Assembly (NCBI GenBank): GCA_031285565.1
Contig: JAITVY010000062.1
Span: 1-63,970 of the forward strand
Direction: 5' to 3'
DNA from: Tannerella sp.
GTDB taxonomy: Bacteria; Bacteroidota; Bacteroidia; Bacteroidales; Tannerellaceae
DNA: 63,970 nucleotides
The notes under the pieces are model-generated. The model saw only the letters and a program-made list of their open reading frames with translations, had not been told where the DNA came from and made no database searches. A program made the position numbers and the translations under genes. Shown here one piece after another: positions 1 to 9,770 of the stretch. Every line of letters begins with the position of its first letter. Position 1 is the first letter of the stretch.

Positions 1-388
<388 letters not shown>

Positions 389-530
389 TTTTCTCTTAAC
401 TGGATTGATTTATGTTCGGTTGTTTTTACTTTATTAAAGTATACGAGTTGTCGAATAGTTTTTGCGGAGTATGTTTTTGTCCAGAACGTCAAAAGATAAT
501 TGTTGTTGTCTTTTTGGTATATTGCGCATT

Positions 531-564
531 AAATTGTCAATTATCCATTGTCAACTGTCAATTA
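531..564 (+). repeat. Short degenerate TGTCAATT/TGTCAACT repeats
   Basis: Three or four tandem degenerate copies of an octamer like TGTCAATT lie in the 23S-5S spacer just before the 5S gene. The complementary pattern (ATTGACAATTGACA) recurs at 13521-13542, and AATTGAAA-type relatives occur near 42837 and 43380. Such AT-rich short repeats are common between genes in Bacteroidota. No function is visible. Confidence 0.55.
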
Positions 565-572
565 TACAAGAT

Positions 573-683
<111 letters not shown>

Positions 684-690
684 TTTTTAT

Positions 691-734
691 TAAACTATCC
701 AATCTATATTTTATAGACTGGATAGTTTTTTTTT
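691..734 (+). terminator. rRNA operon terminator
   Basis: Near-perfect inverted repeat (AACTATCCA-TCTATA paired with TATAGA-TGGATAGTT) at about 692-726, followed by a run of nine or more T residues. It lies 8 nt after the 5S gene, a classic intrinsic terminator for the rRNA operon. Confidence 0.9.
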
Positions 735-799
735 GTACTATCCACACGATCCACTCTATTTTTATAACTCTTTTTTTACTGTTTCTCACAAAAAGGATA

Positions 800-807
800 T
801 ATCTTTG
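800..807 (+). promoter_or_regulatory. Promoter -7 box (TATCTTTG) for the HU/SPOR gene
   Basis: A perfect TAnnTTTG box, the Bacteroidota housekeeping -7 element, at 800-807. A TTT-only match replaces the -33 box near 775. The predicted transcription start (about 812-814) coincides with the GTG start codon of the next gene, which suggests a leaderless or almost leaderless mRNA. Confidence 0.6.
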
Positions 808-811
808 TGTT

Positions 812-1885
812 GTGCAACGAATATCTACACATATAGAAAAGCTTTTATTGTTTAATGATTGCGTAATTGTACCCGATTTTGGAGGCTTTGTTCTTCAAAT
901 GCATCCGGCTGTTTACGTTTCATTAGATCATATGTTTTCTCCTCCATATAAGGATATTGTCTTTAATCCGACATTAAAGCATAATGATGGTTTACTTTCT
1001 GAATCGTATATGCAAACATATGGAATGGATTTTAACGAAGCGCAGGCTGCGGTAAAACAGGATGTGGATACTTTAAAAAAAGAATTAAACGAAAATGGTT
1101 CTGTTTTGTTAGGTACGATCGGAAGTTTTCGGAAAAATAATGAAAGCCTAATATTCGAACCTTCTATAGCTGTTACAACTTTTAATCTGGCTTCATACGG
1201 GTTGACCTCTTTTTATTTACCTCCAATAGAATTAGCATCAAATGAGCGACAAGTGCAATTACATGTTGTCAATGTTGTTGAACCATCTATTGAACGGGTC
1301 TCAGAACCAATAGCCAAATCATCTCCGATACCTAAGTTCTTTTCGCGTATAGCCGGGATAGCAGCAGCGGCAATTGCTATATTTCTTCTGATCTCAACTC
1401 CGGTAAAAGACGTTAATACCTCTGCTTATACAGCTAGTTTTATTCCTTCAGAAATGGTTTTGCAGCAATATCCGGTTCAAAAAGAATCTATTGATGAAGA
1501 TAGTGAATTAGTTACATCTGAAAGTTCTGCAACAATAATTGCGGAATCCGGATTGATTTCGTCTGTAGATGCATCTATGCAGCCATCAAGTTCGGATGGT
1601 ACTACAGATATAAAAACGCAATCCTCATCTAAACCGGTAATTGAACTTGTAACTGCAAAAACATATTATGTTATTGTTGCAAGTTTTCAAACGGAAACTC
1701 AATTGAATAAGTATTTGTCAAATACAGATTTGTCTACGCTGAAAAATATGGGAGTTGTCAAGAACAGTGAACGTATTCGCGTATATGCGGATAAAACAAA
1801 TATTCGCAAAGATGCTGAAGCGTACATTGATCTTTTACGGGAAAATGGAAAATATAAAGATGCATGGCTGTTTATTGGCCGATAG
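812..1885 (+). CDS. HU-domain protein with C-terminal SPOR domain
   Basis: 357-aa inner-membrane protein. The first 110 residues match the tandem prokaryotic HU-like domains (CCDC81 type) found in Bacteroidota, with the typical opening of a helix, then DCVIVPDFGGF. A single membrane helix (about 178-195) follows a proline/serine linker. The last 80 residues form a SPOR peptidoglycan-binding domain (YYVIVASF at its start, AWLFIGR at its end). The topology suggests a link between the cytoplasmic side (HU-like part) and septal or denuded peptidoglycan. GTG is chosen as the start because the domain begins right there and the family starts at this point. No Shine-Dalgarno sequence is visible and the promoter box abuts the start. 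The specific function is unknown. Confidence 0.85.
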   Translation: MQRISTHIEKLLLFNDCVIVPDFGGFVLQMHPAVYVSLDHMFSPPYKDIVFNPTLKHNDGLLSESYMQTYGMDFNEAQAAVKQDVDTLKKELNENGSVLLGTIGSFRKNNESLIFEPSIAVTTFNLASYGLTSFYLPPIELASNERQVQLHVVNVVEPSIERVSEPIAKSSPIPKFFSRIAGIAAAAIAIFLLISTPVKDVNTSAYTASFIPSEMVLQQYPVQKESIDEDSELVTSESSATIIAESGLISSVDASMQPSSSDGTTDIKTQSSSKPVIELVTAKTYYVIVASFQTETQLNKYLSNTDLSTLKNMGVVKNSERIRVYADKTNIRKDAEAYIDLLRENGKYKDAWLFIGR

Positions 1886-1950
1886 CAATGAAAATAATAC
1901 CTTGACTATTTTTTTATTATTAAATAAATAACGATTTAAGTTTTAATTTT

Positions 1951-3810
1951 ATGACAGCATTAAAAGAAAAGCTTTTTTCGGAGTTTCCGCCTGTTTCTAC
2001 AGAAGAGTGGATGGCGAAGATTACGGCCGATTTAAAAGGGGTGCCGTTCGAAAAAAAGTTAGTATGGAAAACAGGAGAAGGATTTAATGTAAATCCGTTT
2101 TATCGTGAGGAAGATCTTAAAGATATGAAGATAACCTCTTCGCTTCCGGGAGAATTTCCTTTTGTTCGTGGTACAAAAAAGGATAATCAGTGGAAAGTTC
2201 GTCAGAATATTGACGTTGTTGACTTTGCCGAAGCGAATAAGAAAGCGCTTGATTTATTAGAAAAAGGTGTTTCTGCATTAGGTTTTCATTTCAAAGGAAA
2301 AGAAGTTAATGCCGAAAATATCGCTGTTTTATTAAACGGTATTTGTCCTGAAAGTATAGAATTAAACTTTAAAACATGTAATAATAAAGCAGATGTTTTA
2401 ATTGGTCTTTTAGCTGAATATTTGAAGGGTATAGGTGCTGATTTGGAAAAATGTTTCGGTTCTGTAGCTTATAATCCATTCAAAAAGCCATTGATAAAAG
2501 GTCATGAGGCAGATAATTGGGTTGAACAGGCTGCGGCTGTGTTGAAAGCAGGGGCCGGGCTTCCGCGTTATCGTGTGCTGGCTGTTGATGCTTGTTATCT
2601 GAATGATGCAGGCGCTTATATTTCGCAGGAACTAGGCTATGCTTTAGCCTGGGGTAATGAAATAATAGCGAAGCTAACGGAAGCCGGTTTTAAGGTGGAT
2701 GAAGTGGCTAAAAAGATAAAATTCAATTTTGGTATCAGCGCTAACTATTTTATGGAGATTGCTAAATTCCGTGCAGCACGTTGGTTGTGGGCTGAAATTG
2801 TTTCTGCTTATACACCGGAATGTGAATGCTCTTGTAAAATGGCTATACACGCACAAACTTCGGCATGGAATATGACGGTTTATGATGCACATGTGAATTT
2901 GCTGCGTACACAAACTGAGGCAATGTCGGCTGCGATAGCCGGGGTTGATTCTATGACAGTAGCACCATTTGATGATACTTATCAAGCACCAGATGATTTT
3001 TCAGAACGTATTGCACGTAACCAACAATTGTTGCTGAAAGAAGAATGTCATTTTGATAAGGTTACTGACCCTTCAGCCGGATCTTATTATATTGAAGTTT
3101 TAACGGATTCGTTAGCAGAGGTGGCATGGAAGTTGTTCCTGGAAGTAGAAGATAAGGGTGGTTTTTATGCCGTAGTTAAGACCGGTGAAGTGCAACAAGC
3201 AGTAAATGCTTCTGCTACTGCCCGCAAGAAAGCAATTGCGACACGTCGTGAGATTTTATTAGGAACAAATCAATATCCGAACTTTACGGAAACAGCTGCA
3301 TCTAAGATTATGGATGGAGAAGCCTGTGGATGTGGCTGCGGATGCGATTCCGAGGTTTCTATTCCAACTCTTGATTTTTCGCGTGGAGCATCAGAATTTG
3401 AGGCGTTGCGTCTGGCAACCGAACGAAGTGGAAAGACTCCGAAAGTGTTTATGCTGACAATAGGTAATCTGGCTATGCGTTTGGCCCGTTCTCAATTCTC
3501 AAGTAACTTTTTTGCTTGTGCCGGATATCAGGTGATTGATAATTTAGGATTTGAAACGGTTGAAGCAGGCGTAGAAGCTGCTATTAAGGCCGGTGCAAAT
3601 ATTGTTGCGCTCTGTTCAAGCGATGACGAATATGAAATTTATGCTCCTGCAGCGTATAAGGCATTGGCAGGAAAAGCAGAATTTGTAGTAGCAGGAGCTC
3701 CTGCGTGTATGGATGACCTGAAAGCTCAGGGTATTACGGAGTTTATTAATGTGAAGAGTAATGTGCTTGAGACATTAAAAGCATTCAACACTAAATTAGG
3801 AATCGCTTAA
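1951..3810 (+). CDS. mutA: Methylmalonyl-CoA mutase small subunit
   Basis: 619 aa, the usual length for the beta (small) subunit. It partners MutB in the B12-dependent interconversion of succinyl-CoA and methylmalonyl-CoA in the cytoplasm. It has the mutase TIM-barrel pattern ([20 protein letters not shown]) and a C-terminal Rossmann domain without the DxHxxG cobalamin-binding motif, as expected for the non-catalytic subunit. An unusual cysteine/glycine cluster ([12 protein letters not shown], about residues 457-468) sits in the linker between the barrel and the C-terminal domain. mutB starts 12 nt after its stop, so the two are surely cotranscribed. Confidence 0.96.
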   Translation: MTALKEKLFSEFPPVSTEEWMAKITADLKGVPFEKKLVWKTGEGFNVNPFYREEDLKDMKITSSLPGEFPFVRGTKKDNQWKVRQNIDVVDFAEANKKALDLLEKGVSALGFHFKGKEVNAENIAVLLNGICPESIELNFKTCNNKADVLIGLLAEYLKGIGADLEKCFGSVAYNPFKKPLIKGHEADNWVEQAAAVLKAGAGLPRYRVLAVDACYLNDAGAYISQELGYALAWGNEIIAKLTEAGFKVDEVAKKIKFNFGISANYFMEIAKFRAARWLWAEIVSAYTPECECSCKMAIHAQTSAWNMTVYDAHVNLLRTQTEAMSAAIAGVDSMTVAPFDDTYQAPDDFSERIARNQQLLLKEECHFDKVTDPSAGSYYIEVLTDSLAEVAWKLFLEVEDKGGFYAVVKTGEVQQAVNASATARKKAIATRREILLGTNQYPNFTETAASKIMDGEACGCGCGCDSEVSIPTLDFSRGASEFEALRLATERSGKTPKVFMLTIGNLAMRLARSQFSSNFFACAGYQVIDNLGFETVEAGVEAAIKAGANIVALCSSDDEYEIYAPAAYKALAGKAEFVVAGAPACMDDLKAQGITEFINVKSNVLETLKAFNTKLGIA

Positions 3811-3821
3811 GTAGAAGAATT

Positions 3822-5969
3822 ATGAGACCAAATTTTAAAAATATAGATATTAAAAATGCCGGATTCGCTGCTAAGAATGCTACCGAATGGGCAAAAGAAA
3901 ATGGAATTGCGGCAGATTGGAAAACACCTGAACATATTGAGGTGAAATCTGTCTATACAAAAGAGGATCTGGAAGGAATGGAGCATTTGAATTATGCTTC
4001 AGGTTTACCTCCATATTTGCGTGGTCCATATAGTGGTATGTATGCCATGCGTCCCTGGACGATCCGTCAATATGCCGGTTTTTCTACAGCAGAAGAATCC
4101 AATGCTTTTTATCGCCGGAACCTGGCTTCAGGTCAGAAAGGACTATCTGTTGCTTTTGACTTACCAACTCATCGCGGATATGATGCTGACCATGAACGTG
4201 TAGTCGGTGATGTGGGCAAAGCAGGCGTTTCTATTTGTTCATTGGAAAATATGAAGGTATTGTTCGATGGTATTCCATTGAGTAAGATGTCGGTTTCTAT
4301 GACAATGAATGGCGCTGTTCTTCCTGTCCTTGCGTTTTATATTAATGCAGGTCTGGAACAGGGCGCTAAATTAGAAGAAATGGCTGGAACCATACAAAAT
4401 GATATTTTGAAAGAATTTATGGTGCGCAATACCTATATATATCCACCAGAATTTTCAATGAAGATCATTGCTGATATTTTTGAATATACTTCACAGAAGA
4501 TGCCGAAGTTTAACTCTATATCTATCTCTGGTTACCATATGCAGGAAGCTGGTGCAACAGCTGATATAGAAATGGCTTTTACATTATGTGATGGAATGGA
4601 ATATCTTCGTGCCGGAATTAATGCCGGTATTGATGTGGATGCATTTGCTCCTAGATTGTCATTTTTCTGGGCAATCGGGATGAATCATTTCATGGAAATA
4701 GCCAAGATGCGTGCTGCACGTATGTTGTGGGCTAAGATCGTGAAGAGTTTTGGAGCAAAGAATCCGAAATCGCTGGCTTTACGTACACATTGTCAAACTT
4801 CAGGTTGGTCGTTGACAGAACAGGATCCGTTTAATAATGTGGGTCGTACCTGTATTGAAGCTATGGCTGCAACTTTAGGACATACTCAATCTTTGCATAC
4901 CAATGCGTTGGATGAAGCAATTGCTTTACCTACTGATTTCTCGGCTCGTATTGCTCGTAATACGCAGATTTATATTCAGGAAGAAACACAAATTTGTAAG
5001 GAAATCGACCCATGGGCCGGTTCATACTATGTTGAAACCCTGACAGACGAACTGGTTCATAAGGGCTGGGCGTTGATCCAGGAAATCGAGAGTATGGGTG
5101 GTATGGCTAAAGCTATTGAAACGGGTATTCCGAAAATGCGTATTGAAGAAGCTGCTGCTCGTACCCAGGCTCGTGTTGATTCTCAGGCACAGACTATTGT
5201 GGGTATTAACAAGTACCGGTTAGAAAAAGAGGCACCGATTGATATTCTTGAAATTGACAATACCGCAGTTCGTCTTGAACAAATTGAACGTTTGAAAGAA
5301 CTACGTGCAAACCGGGATAATGAAGCTGTAAAAAAGGCATTGGCTGCTATTACAGAGTGTGCCCGTACAGGAAATGGGAACTTATTGGATCTGGCTGTAA
5401 AAGCTGCCGGATTAAGGGCTTCTTTAGGGGAGATATCAGATGCTTGTGAAGAAGTGGCAGGACGTTATAAAGCAATTATTAGAACTATATCAGGCGTGTA
5501 TTCATCAGAGACAGGTAAGGATGCAGACTTCCAGAAAGCTACCGAGTTGGCTGAAAAGTTTGCGAAGAAAGAAGGTCGTCAACCGCGTATTATGATTGCC
5601 AAGATGGGTCAGGATGGTCATGACCGGGGAGCGAAGGTTGTAGCTACCGGATATGCAGATTGCGGTTTTGATGTGGATATGGGTCCATTATTCCAAACTC
5701 CGGCTGAAGCTGCCCGTCAGGCTGTAGAGAATGATGTACATGTAATGGGTGTATCTTCATTAGCTGCCGGACATAAGACGTTGGTTCCACAAGTAATTGA
5801 AGAATTAAAGAAACTAGGCCGGCCGGATATTCTTGTGATTGCAGGAGGTGTAATCCCTGCACAGGATTATGACTTTTTATATAAGGCTGGTGTTGCTGCT
5901 ATTTTTGGCCCCGGAACATCTGTTTCAAAAGCTGCGGTACAGATCCTGGAGATTTTGTTAGGTGAATAA
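3822..5969 (+). CDS. mutB: Methylmalonyl-CoA mutase large subunit
   Basis: 715-aa catalytic alpha subunit. It rearranges succinyl-CoA to methylmalonyl-CoA using adenosylcobalamin. The N-terminal barrel carries the substrate region ([18 protein letters not shown]) and ends near residue 560. The C-terminal B12 domain holds DGHDRG with the cobalt-ligating histidine at 600, followed by the expected GxVIP near 680. The length is normal and the reading frame intact. It lies 12 nt downstream of mutA. The rest of the succinate-to-propionate pathway (epimerase and decarboxylase) is encoded on the opposite strand at 7240-11782. Confidence 0.98.
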   Translation: MRPNFKNIDIKNAGFAAKNATEWAKENGIAADWKTPEHIEVKSVYTKEDLEGMEHLNYASGLPPYLRGPYSGMYAMRPWTIRQYAGFSTAEESNAFYRRNLASGQKGLSVAFDLPTHRGYDADHERVVGDVGKAGVSICSLENMKVLFDGIPLSKMSVSMTMNGAVLPVLAFYINAGLEQGAKLEEMAGTIQNDILKEFMVRNTYIYPPEFSMKIIADIFEYTSQKMPKFNSISISGYHMQEAGATADIEMAFTLCDGMEYLRAGINAGIDVDAFAPRLSFFWAIGMNHFMEIAKMRAARMLWAKIVKSFGAKNPKSLALRTHCQTSGWSLTEQDPFNNVGRTCIEAMAATLGHTQSLHTNALDEAIALPTDFSARIARNTQIYIQEETQICKEIDPWAGSYYVETLTDELVHKGWALIQEIESMGGMAKAIETGIPKMRIEEAAARTQARVDSQAQTIVGINKYRLEKEAPIDILEIDNTAVRLEQIERLKELRANRDNEAVKKALAAITECARTGNGNLLDLAVKAAGLRASLGEISDACEEVAGRYKAIIRTISGVYSSETGKDADFQKATELAEKFAKKEGRQPRIMIAKMGQDGHDRGAKVVATGYADCGFDVDMGPLFQTPAEAARQAVENDVHVMGVSSLAAGHKTLVPQVIEELKKLGRPDILVIAGGVIPAQDYDFLYKAGVAAIFGPGTSVSKAAVQILEILLGE

Positions 5970-6078
5970 TAATATTTTCCGGAAATAGTGTCAAAGAATA
6001 TTCTTAGTGATCTTATTTATTTAATTAAATGCCTTAAGTAACTGAGATTTTGCATTTGACTTAACATAAGTAATATAA

Positions 6079-6115
6079 GGAAAGGTTTTCGAGAAATGAA
6101 AACCTTTCTTTTTTT
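6079..6115 (+). terminator. Intrinsic terminator after mutAB
   Basis: Stem GAAAGGTTTTC/GAAAACCTTTC (AAAGGTTTTC at 6081-6090, GAAAACCTTT at 6098-6107) followed by a T-rich run to 6115. It lies about 110 nt after mutB. Confidence 0.88.
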
Positions 6116-6126
6116 ATACGAATGTC

Positions 6127-6134
6127 TATCTTTG
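6127..6134 (+). promoter_or_regulatory. Promoter -7 box for the M28 peptidase gene
   Basis: Perfect TATCTTTG. The predicted start of transcription is about 6140, giving a leader of roughly 37 nt. No good -33 TTTG is present at the expected distance. Confidence 0.6.
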
Positions 6135-6176
6135 CATTAGTGTATGAATATTAAATGATTAATTACCATTTGTAAT

Positions 6177-7121
6177 ATGAGAAACCAGGAGATGTATGAT
6201 GTCCTTTTGTCTGATTTTCAGATCAGGAAAGGGAAAAAGCGGAAGCTCCGTTTTATAAATTTTATAGAAAATAGGTGTGAGGACTTGGGATTATCTTGTC
6301 GTGTGGAGGAAAAGTCCGGACTGTTTTATAATCGTAATATTGTGGTTGGCGATATAAATAAGGCGCATGTTATATTTACTGCTCACTATGATACATGCGC
6401 CTTAATGCCTTTCCCAAATTTTATTACACCCAAGAATATCTTTTTTTATATTTTGTATCAGTTATTTGTTATAGGTATAATAATAGGGATAAGCTATGGT
6501 GTAGCGTATCTTGCCACTTTTTTTATTAGCGATGGATATTTTAAATTAATACTAAACTTGGCTTTCTTAGTGCAATTAATACAGATAATGTTGGGATATC
6601 CTAATAAACATACTGCTAATGATAACACATCTGGTGTTGCTACTCTTTTGTCTTTGATGCATCGTATACCAATTGAAGAACGGAATAAGGTTGCTTTTGT
6701 GTTTTTTGATAATGAGGAAGTTGGTTTAATTGGGTCTTCTGCCTTTAAAAAGTTGCATAAAAAAGAACTTGCAGATAAGTTGTTTATAAATTTCGATTGT
6801 GTTTCGGATGGAGATACTTTCCTTTTTGTGAGTAAAAAAAAGGCATTGAGCTCGGAGGAGCATCCTTTGTTTAAACAGATTCTGGAGGAAAATGCACAAA
6901 TATTTGGCAGAAATATTGAGTTTGCCAAAACGTCTCATGCTTTTTATCCATCAGATCAAATATTGTTTTCTAAAAGTATAGCTGTAGCATCATTAAAAAG
7001 AGCGCCGGTTATCGGATTATATATCGATCGTGTTCATACATTGGGTGATACCCGCTTTGATAGAAACAATATTGAATATCTTTGTAGCTCTTTCACAAGA
7101 TTTGTTTCGGAGATATCGTAA
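6177..7121 (+). CDS. M28-family zinc metallopeptidase, membrane-associated
   Basis: 314 aa. It has the metal-binding and catalytic signposts of M28 aminopeptidases: HYDT near residue 73, HTANDNTSGV near 143, DNEEVG near 178, a NFDCVSDGD segment and VHTLGD near the C-terminus. Between the first two motifs lie two hydrophobic stretches (about 88-117 and 121-140). This suggests a membrane hairpin inserted in the fold, which is unusual for a soluble M28 enzyme. No signal peptide is seen. It has its own promoter and ends convergently with the decarboxylase operon. The substrate is unknown. Confidence 0.85.
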   Translation: MRNQEMYDVLLSDFQIRKGKKRKLRFINFIENRCEDLGLSCRVEEKSGLFYNRNIVVGDINKAHVIFTAHYDTCALMPFPNFITPKNIFFYILYQLFVIGIIIGISYGVAYLATFFISDGYFKLILNLAFLVQLIQIMLGYPNKHTANDNTSGVATLLSLMHRIPIEERNKVAFVFFDNEEVGLIGSSAFKKLHKKELADKLFINFDCVSDGDTFLFVSKKKALSSEEHPLFKQILEENAQIFGRNIEFAKTSHAFYPSDQILFSKSIAVASLKRAPVIGLYIDRVHTLGDTRFDRNNIEYLCSSFTRFVSEIS

Positions 7122-7185
7122 GCAAAAGGGTATTCTTTTAATTCTCCGAATTCTGCTTTTATAATACAGCTTAAAAAGTAAAAGA

Positions 7186-7209
7186 GGATATATCTTTTTT
7201 GATATATCC
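7186..7209. terminator. Bidirectional hairpin between convergent genes
   Basis: Inverted repeat GGATATATC/GATATATCC with a six-T loop (7186-7194 and 7201-7209). It lies between the M28 gene and oadB, which converge. The minus-strand side continues into a T-rich stretch, so it best serves the decarboxylase operon. Confidence 0.55.
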
Positions 7210-7239
7210 CCCTTTGCAATATATTTAGAACTTCTTTTC

Positions 7240-8400
7240 TTATATCAGGAATCCTAATAATATACCGGCTGCTACAGCCGAACCGATTACTCCGGCTACG
7301 TTTGGACCCATAGCATGCATTAACAGGTAGTTTTTCGGATCATATTCCAAACCTACGGTTTGTGAGATACGGGCTGAATCCGGCACAGCAGAAACACCTG
7401 AATTACCTATCAACGGATTGATCTTGTTTCCTTCTTTCAGGAATAGATTAAAGAATTTTACGAATAGAATACCTGCACAGGTAGCAATTACAAACGATAG
7501 TGCACCTAAACCGAAAATCTTAACTGAATTTAAAGTTAAGAATTGAGTAGCTTGTGTTGATGCTCCTACTGTAACTCCTAATAGGATAGTAATTGTATCA
7601 ATTAGTGGTCCACGAGCTGTTTCGGCCAAACGTCGTGTCACACCACTTTCCTTTAATAAATTTCCGAAGAATAACATTCCTAATAAAGGCAGACCGGAAG
7701 GTACTAACATACAGGTCAGTAATAACCCAATAATCGGGAAAATGATTTTTTCCGTAGATGAAACTACACGTGGTGGTTTCATCCGGATTACGCGTTCTTT
7801 TTTTGTAGTCAATAGTCGCATAAACGGTGGCTGAATAATGGGTACTAAGGCCATGTATGAGTAAGCCGATACGGCGATTGCTCCCATAAGATTCGGCGCC
7901 AGTTTTGATGACAAGAAGATAGCGGTTGGGCCATCAGCACCACCAATAATACCGATTGCTCCGGCTTGATTCGGTTCGAATCCCATTTGAAGTGCGATAA
8001 TGTAAGCTCCAAAAATACCAAACTGGGCTGCTGCTCCAATCAACATAAGTTTTGGATTAGAGATCAAAGCAGAGAAGTCTGTCATAGCCCCGATCCCTAA
8101 AAATATGAGTGGAGGATACCACCCTTGGACTACCCCTTGATAGAGGATGTTTAAGACAGATCCTTCTTCATAAATACCAACCTGCAATCCGGCATCTTTG
8201 AATGGAATGTTTCCAATTAAAATTCCGAATCCAATCGGAATCAGGAGCATTGGTTCAAATTCGTATTTGATAGCAAGGAATATAAATATTAATCCGATAA
8301 CTATCATTACCAAGTGACCTGGTGTGGCATTGTAAAATCCTGTGTAGGTCAAGAACGTCTGTAAGTTCTCGCCAAGAAATGATAAAAAACTCTCTTGCAT
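7240..8400 (-). CDS. oadB: Sodium-pumping decarboxylase beta subunit
   Basis: 386-aa polytopic inner-membrane protein, the normal length for the OadB/MmdB/GcdB family. It decarboxylates carboxybiotin and uses the energy to export sodium ions. Family signatures include GGADGPTAIF in the middle and NPLIGNSGVSAVP plus GPNVAGVIGSAVAAG near the C-terminus. It is the last gene of the run mce, mmdA, oadG, biotin carrier, oadB and starts 7 nt after the biotin-carrier stop. Here the substrate is most likely methylmalonyl-CoA. Confidence 0.96.
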   Translation of the reverse strand: MQESFLSFLGENLQTFLTYTGFYNATPGHLVMIVIGLIFIFLAIKYEFEPMLLIPIGFGILIGNIPFKDAGLQVGIYEEGSVLNILYQGVVQGWYPPLIFLGIGAMTDFSALISNPKLMLIGAAAQFGIFGAYIIALQMGFEPNQAGAIGIIGGADGPTAIFLSSKLAPNLMGAIAVSAYSYMALVPIIQPPFMRLLTTKKERVIRMKPPRVVSSTEKIIFPIIGLLLTCMLVPSGLPLLGMLFFGNLLKESGVTRRLAETARGPLIDTITILLGVTVGASTQATQFLTLNSVKIFGLGALSFVIATCAGILFVKFFNLFLKEGNKINPLIGNSGVSAVPDSARISQTVGLEYDPKNYLLMHAMGPNVAGVIGSAVAAGILLGFLI

Positions 8401-8407
8401 GACTTAC

Positions 8408-8839
8408 TTATTTAATAATTACCAGATCGGTTCCTTCCAGAACAGAGTCTCCTTTGTTTACTTTGATTTCAACTACTTCGCCGTCAGCCTCTGCCGGAAT
8501 GGTATTTTCCATTTTCATAGCTTCCAGCACAAGTAATTTTTGTCCTTTTTTTACTTTGTCTCCGACTTTACAATCTATAGTTAAAATAACACCGGGAAGG
8601 GGAGATTTTATGGCTCCTGCAGCAGCATGACCTGCCGGACGTGAAACTACAGGTGTTCCGGTAGTTGATGTGGGAGCCTGTACAGGGCGTTTAATGGTTA
8701 CAACTTGTTTTTTCGTGGGTTTATCCATTAAAACTTTGTAGGGAGTGCCGTTTACTTCCACTTCGGCAATGGTATCTTCTATTTTATTTACCGTTACATT
8801 GTAAACAGTACCATTAATTGTATATTTAAATTGTTTCAT
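8408..8839 (-). CDS. Biotin carboxyl carrier protein
   Basis: 143 aa. The C-terminal 70 residues form a biotinyl domain with the biotin-accepting lysine in EAMKME. The N-terminal part is a short beta-rich segment typical of decarboxylase gamma/biotin subunits, joined by a linker rich in Ala, Pro, Thr and Gly (about 50-75). It shuttles the carboxyl group from the carboxyltransferase (MmdA) to the membrane beta subunit. It is tightly packed between oadG (22 nt) and oadB (7 nt). Confidence 0.95.
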   Translation of the reverse strand: MKQFKYTINGTVYNVTVNKIEDTIAEVEVNGTPYKVLMDKPTKKQVVTIKRPVQAPTSTTGTPVVSRPAGHAAAGAIKSPLPGVILTIDCKVGDKVKKGQKLLVLEAMKMENTIPAEADGEVVEIKVNKGDSVLEGTDLVIIK

Positions 8840-8861
8840 TTTTAGATACTCTGTTTGATGG

Positions 8862-9755
8862 TTATTTTTTTGATAGTTCTCTCAGGCCGTAAATCTTTGA
8901 ACTCCAAGGAGAATAGTTGCGAGTTACTTTGTTGATTGTTAGTACTGTATTTTCTATGTCGTGAACATCCTCAGTCGCTTCATATAGTGCAGTAAAAATC
9001 GCAGCATATACTTCTCCGGAAACCGGTTCGGCTGACTTATCAATTGCAGTTTCACCACTTGCTTTTGCAGCCCGACGTTGACTTGCTTGAATAGCTGTTT
9101 TTCCTACAAATTTAAATACTATGTATAAAAGAATTAATCCCAAAAATACGACACACATTGCTGTAATAGTCATACCAAGCCCCATTGCATCATTTGTTTT
9201 GAAATTATCAATCTTTTCGTTCTTATCTAACGTTACATTGTTTGTACTAGGAGTTACTTTGGGAAGAATCGCAAATTTATCCTCTCCATCAATTTCACGC
9301 CCATAACTGACGTCGGGCTTTTGTCCGGCAGGTATTTTAATTTCATCAACTAAAGTTTTTCCATCCGCGTCATATAACGCTATATAGTTTTCTTTGGTTG
9401 GGTCTAGTGTGAAATTTAAATGGAAAGTTCCATGATTCGGGTTTCCATCTGCCCAGAATAAAATATGTTGCCTGGGAGGTACTTTAGTTAATATATCTCC
9501 TTTAGGTATGGGATATTTTCGAGGATTATTCGGATCATCGGTTAAAAAACAGCCTCCGATATTTACTGTGCCGGCTGAACTATTGTATAGCTCAACCCAT
9601 CCATTTCGTTGTCCGTAATCATCAGTGAAGTTATTGTTGTTAATGACTAAAACTTCGTTAATGCGCATGGAAGTAACCCGCTGTGCCTTTACTCCGATCG
9701 AAAAGAGTAGAGTAAACAACAATATTACTCCTATTTTTTTTCCTATCATATTCAT
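8862..9755 (-). CDS. OadG-like subunit with N-terminal lamin-tail domain
   Basis: 297 aa. A cleavable signal peptide (about 1-24) is followed by a lamin-tail-type domain (INEVLVINNNN, NGWVELYNSS, about 28-165). A single membrane helix (about 190-217) and an OadG-like cytoplasmic tail come next. Classical OadG is a small anchor of about 80-100 aa with one membrane helix that assembles the alpha and beta subunits. The extracellular lamin-tail fusion places a protein-binding domain on the periplasmic face of the pump. I believe similar fusions occur in other Bacteroidales. It starts 15 nt after mmdA. Confidence 0.85.
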   Translation of the reverse strand: MNMIGKKIGVILLFTLLFSIGVKAQRVTSMRINEVLVINNNNFTDDYGQRNGWVELYNSSAGTVNIGGCFLTDDPNNPRKYPIPKGDILTKVPPRQHILFWADGNPNHGTFHLNFTLDPTKENYIALYDADGKTLVDEIKIPAGQKPDVSYGREIDGEDKFAILPKVTPSTNNVTLDKNEKIDNFKTNDAMGLGMTITAMCVVFLGLILLYIVFKFVGKTAIQASQRRAAKASGETAIDKSAEPVSGEVYAAIFTALYEATEDVHDIENTVLTINKVTRNYSPWSSKIYGLRELSKK

Positions 9756-9770
9756 TGTTTTTAAAAAATC

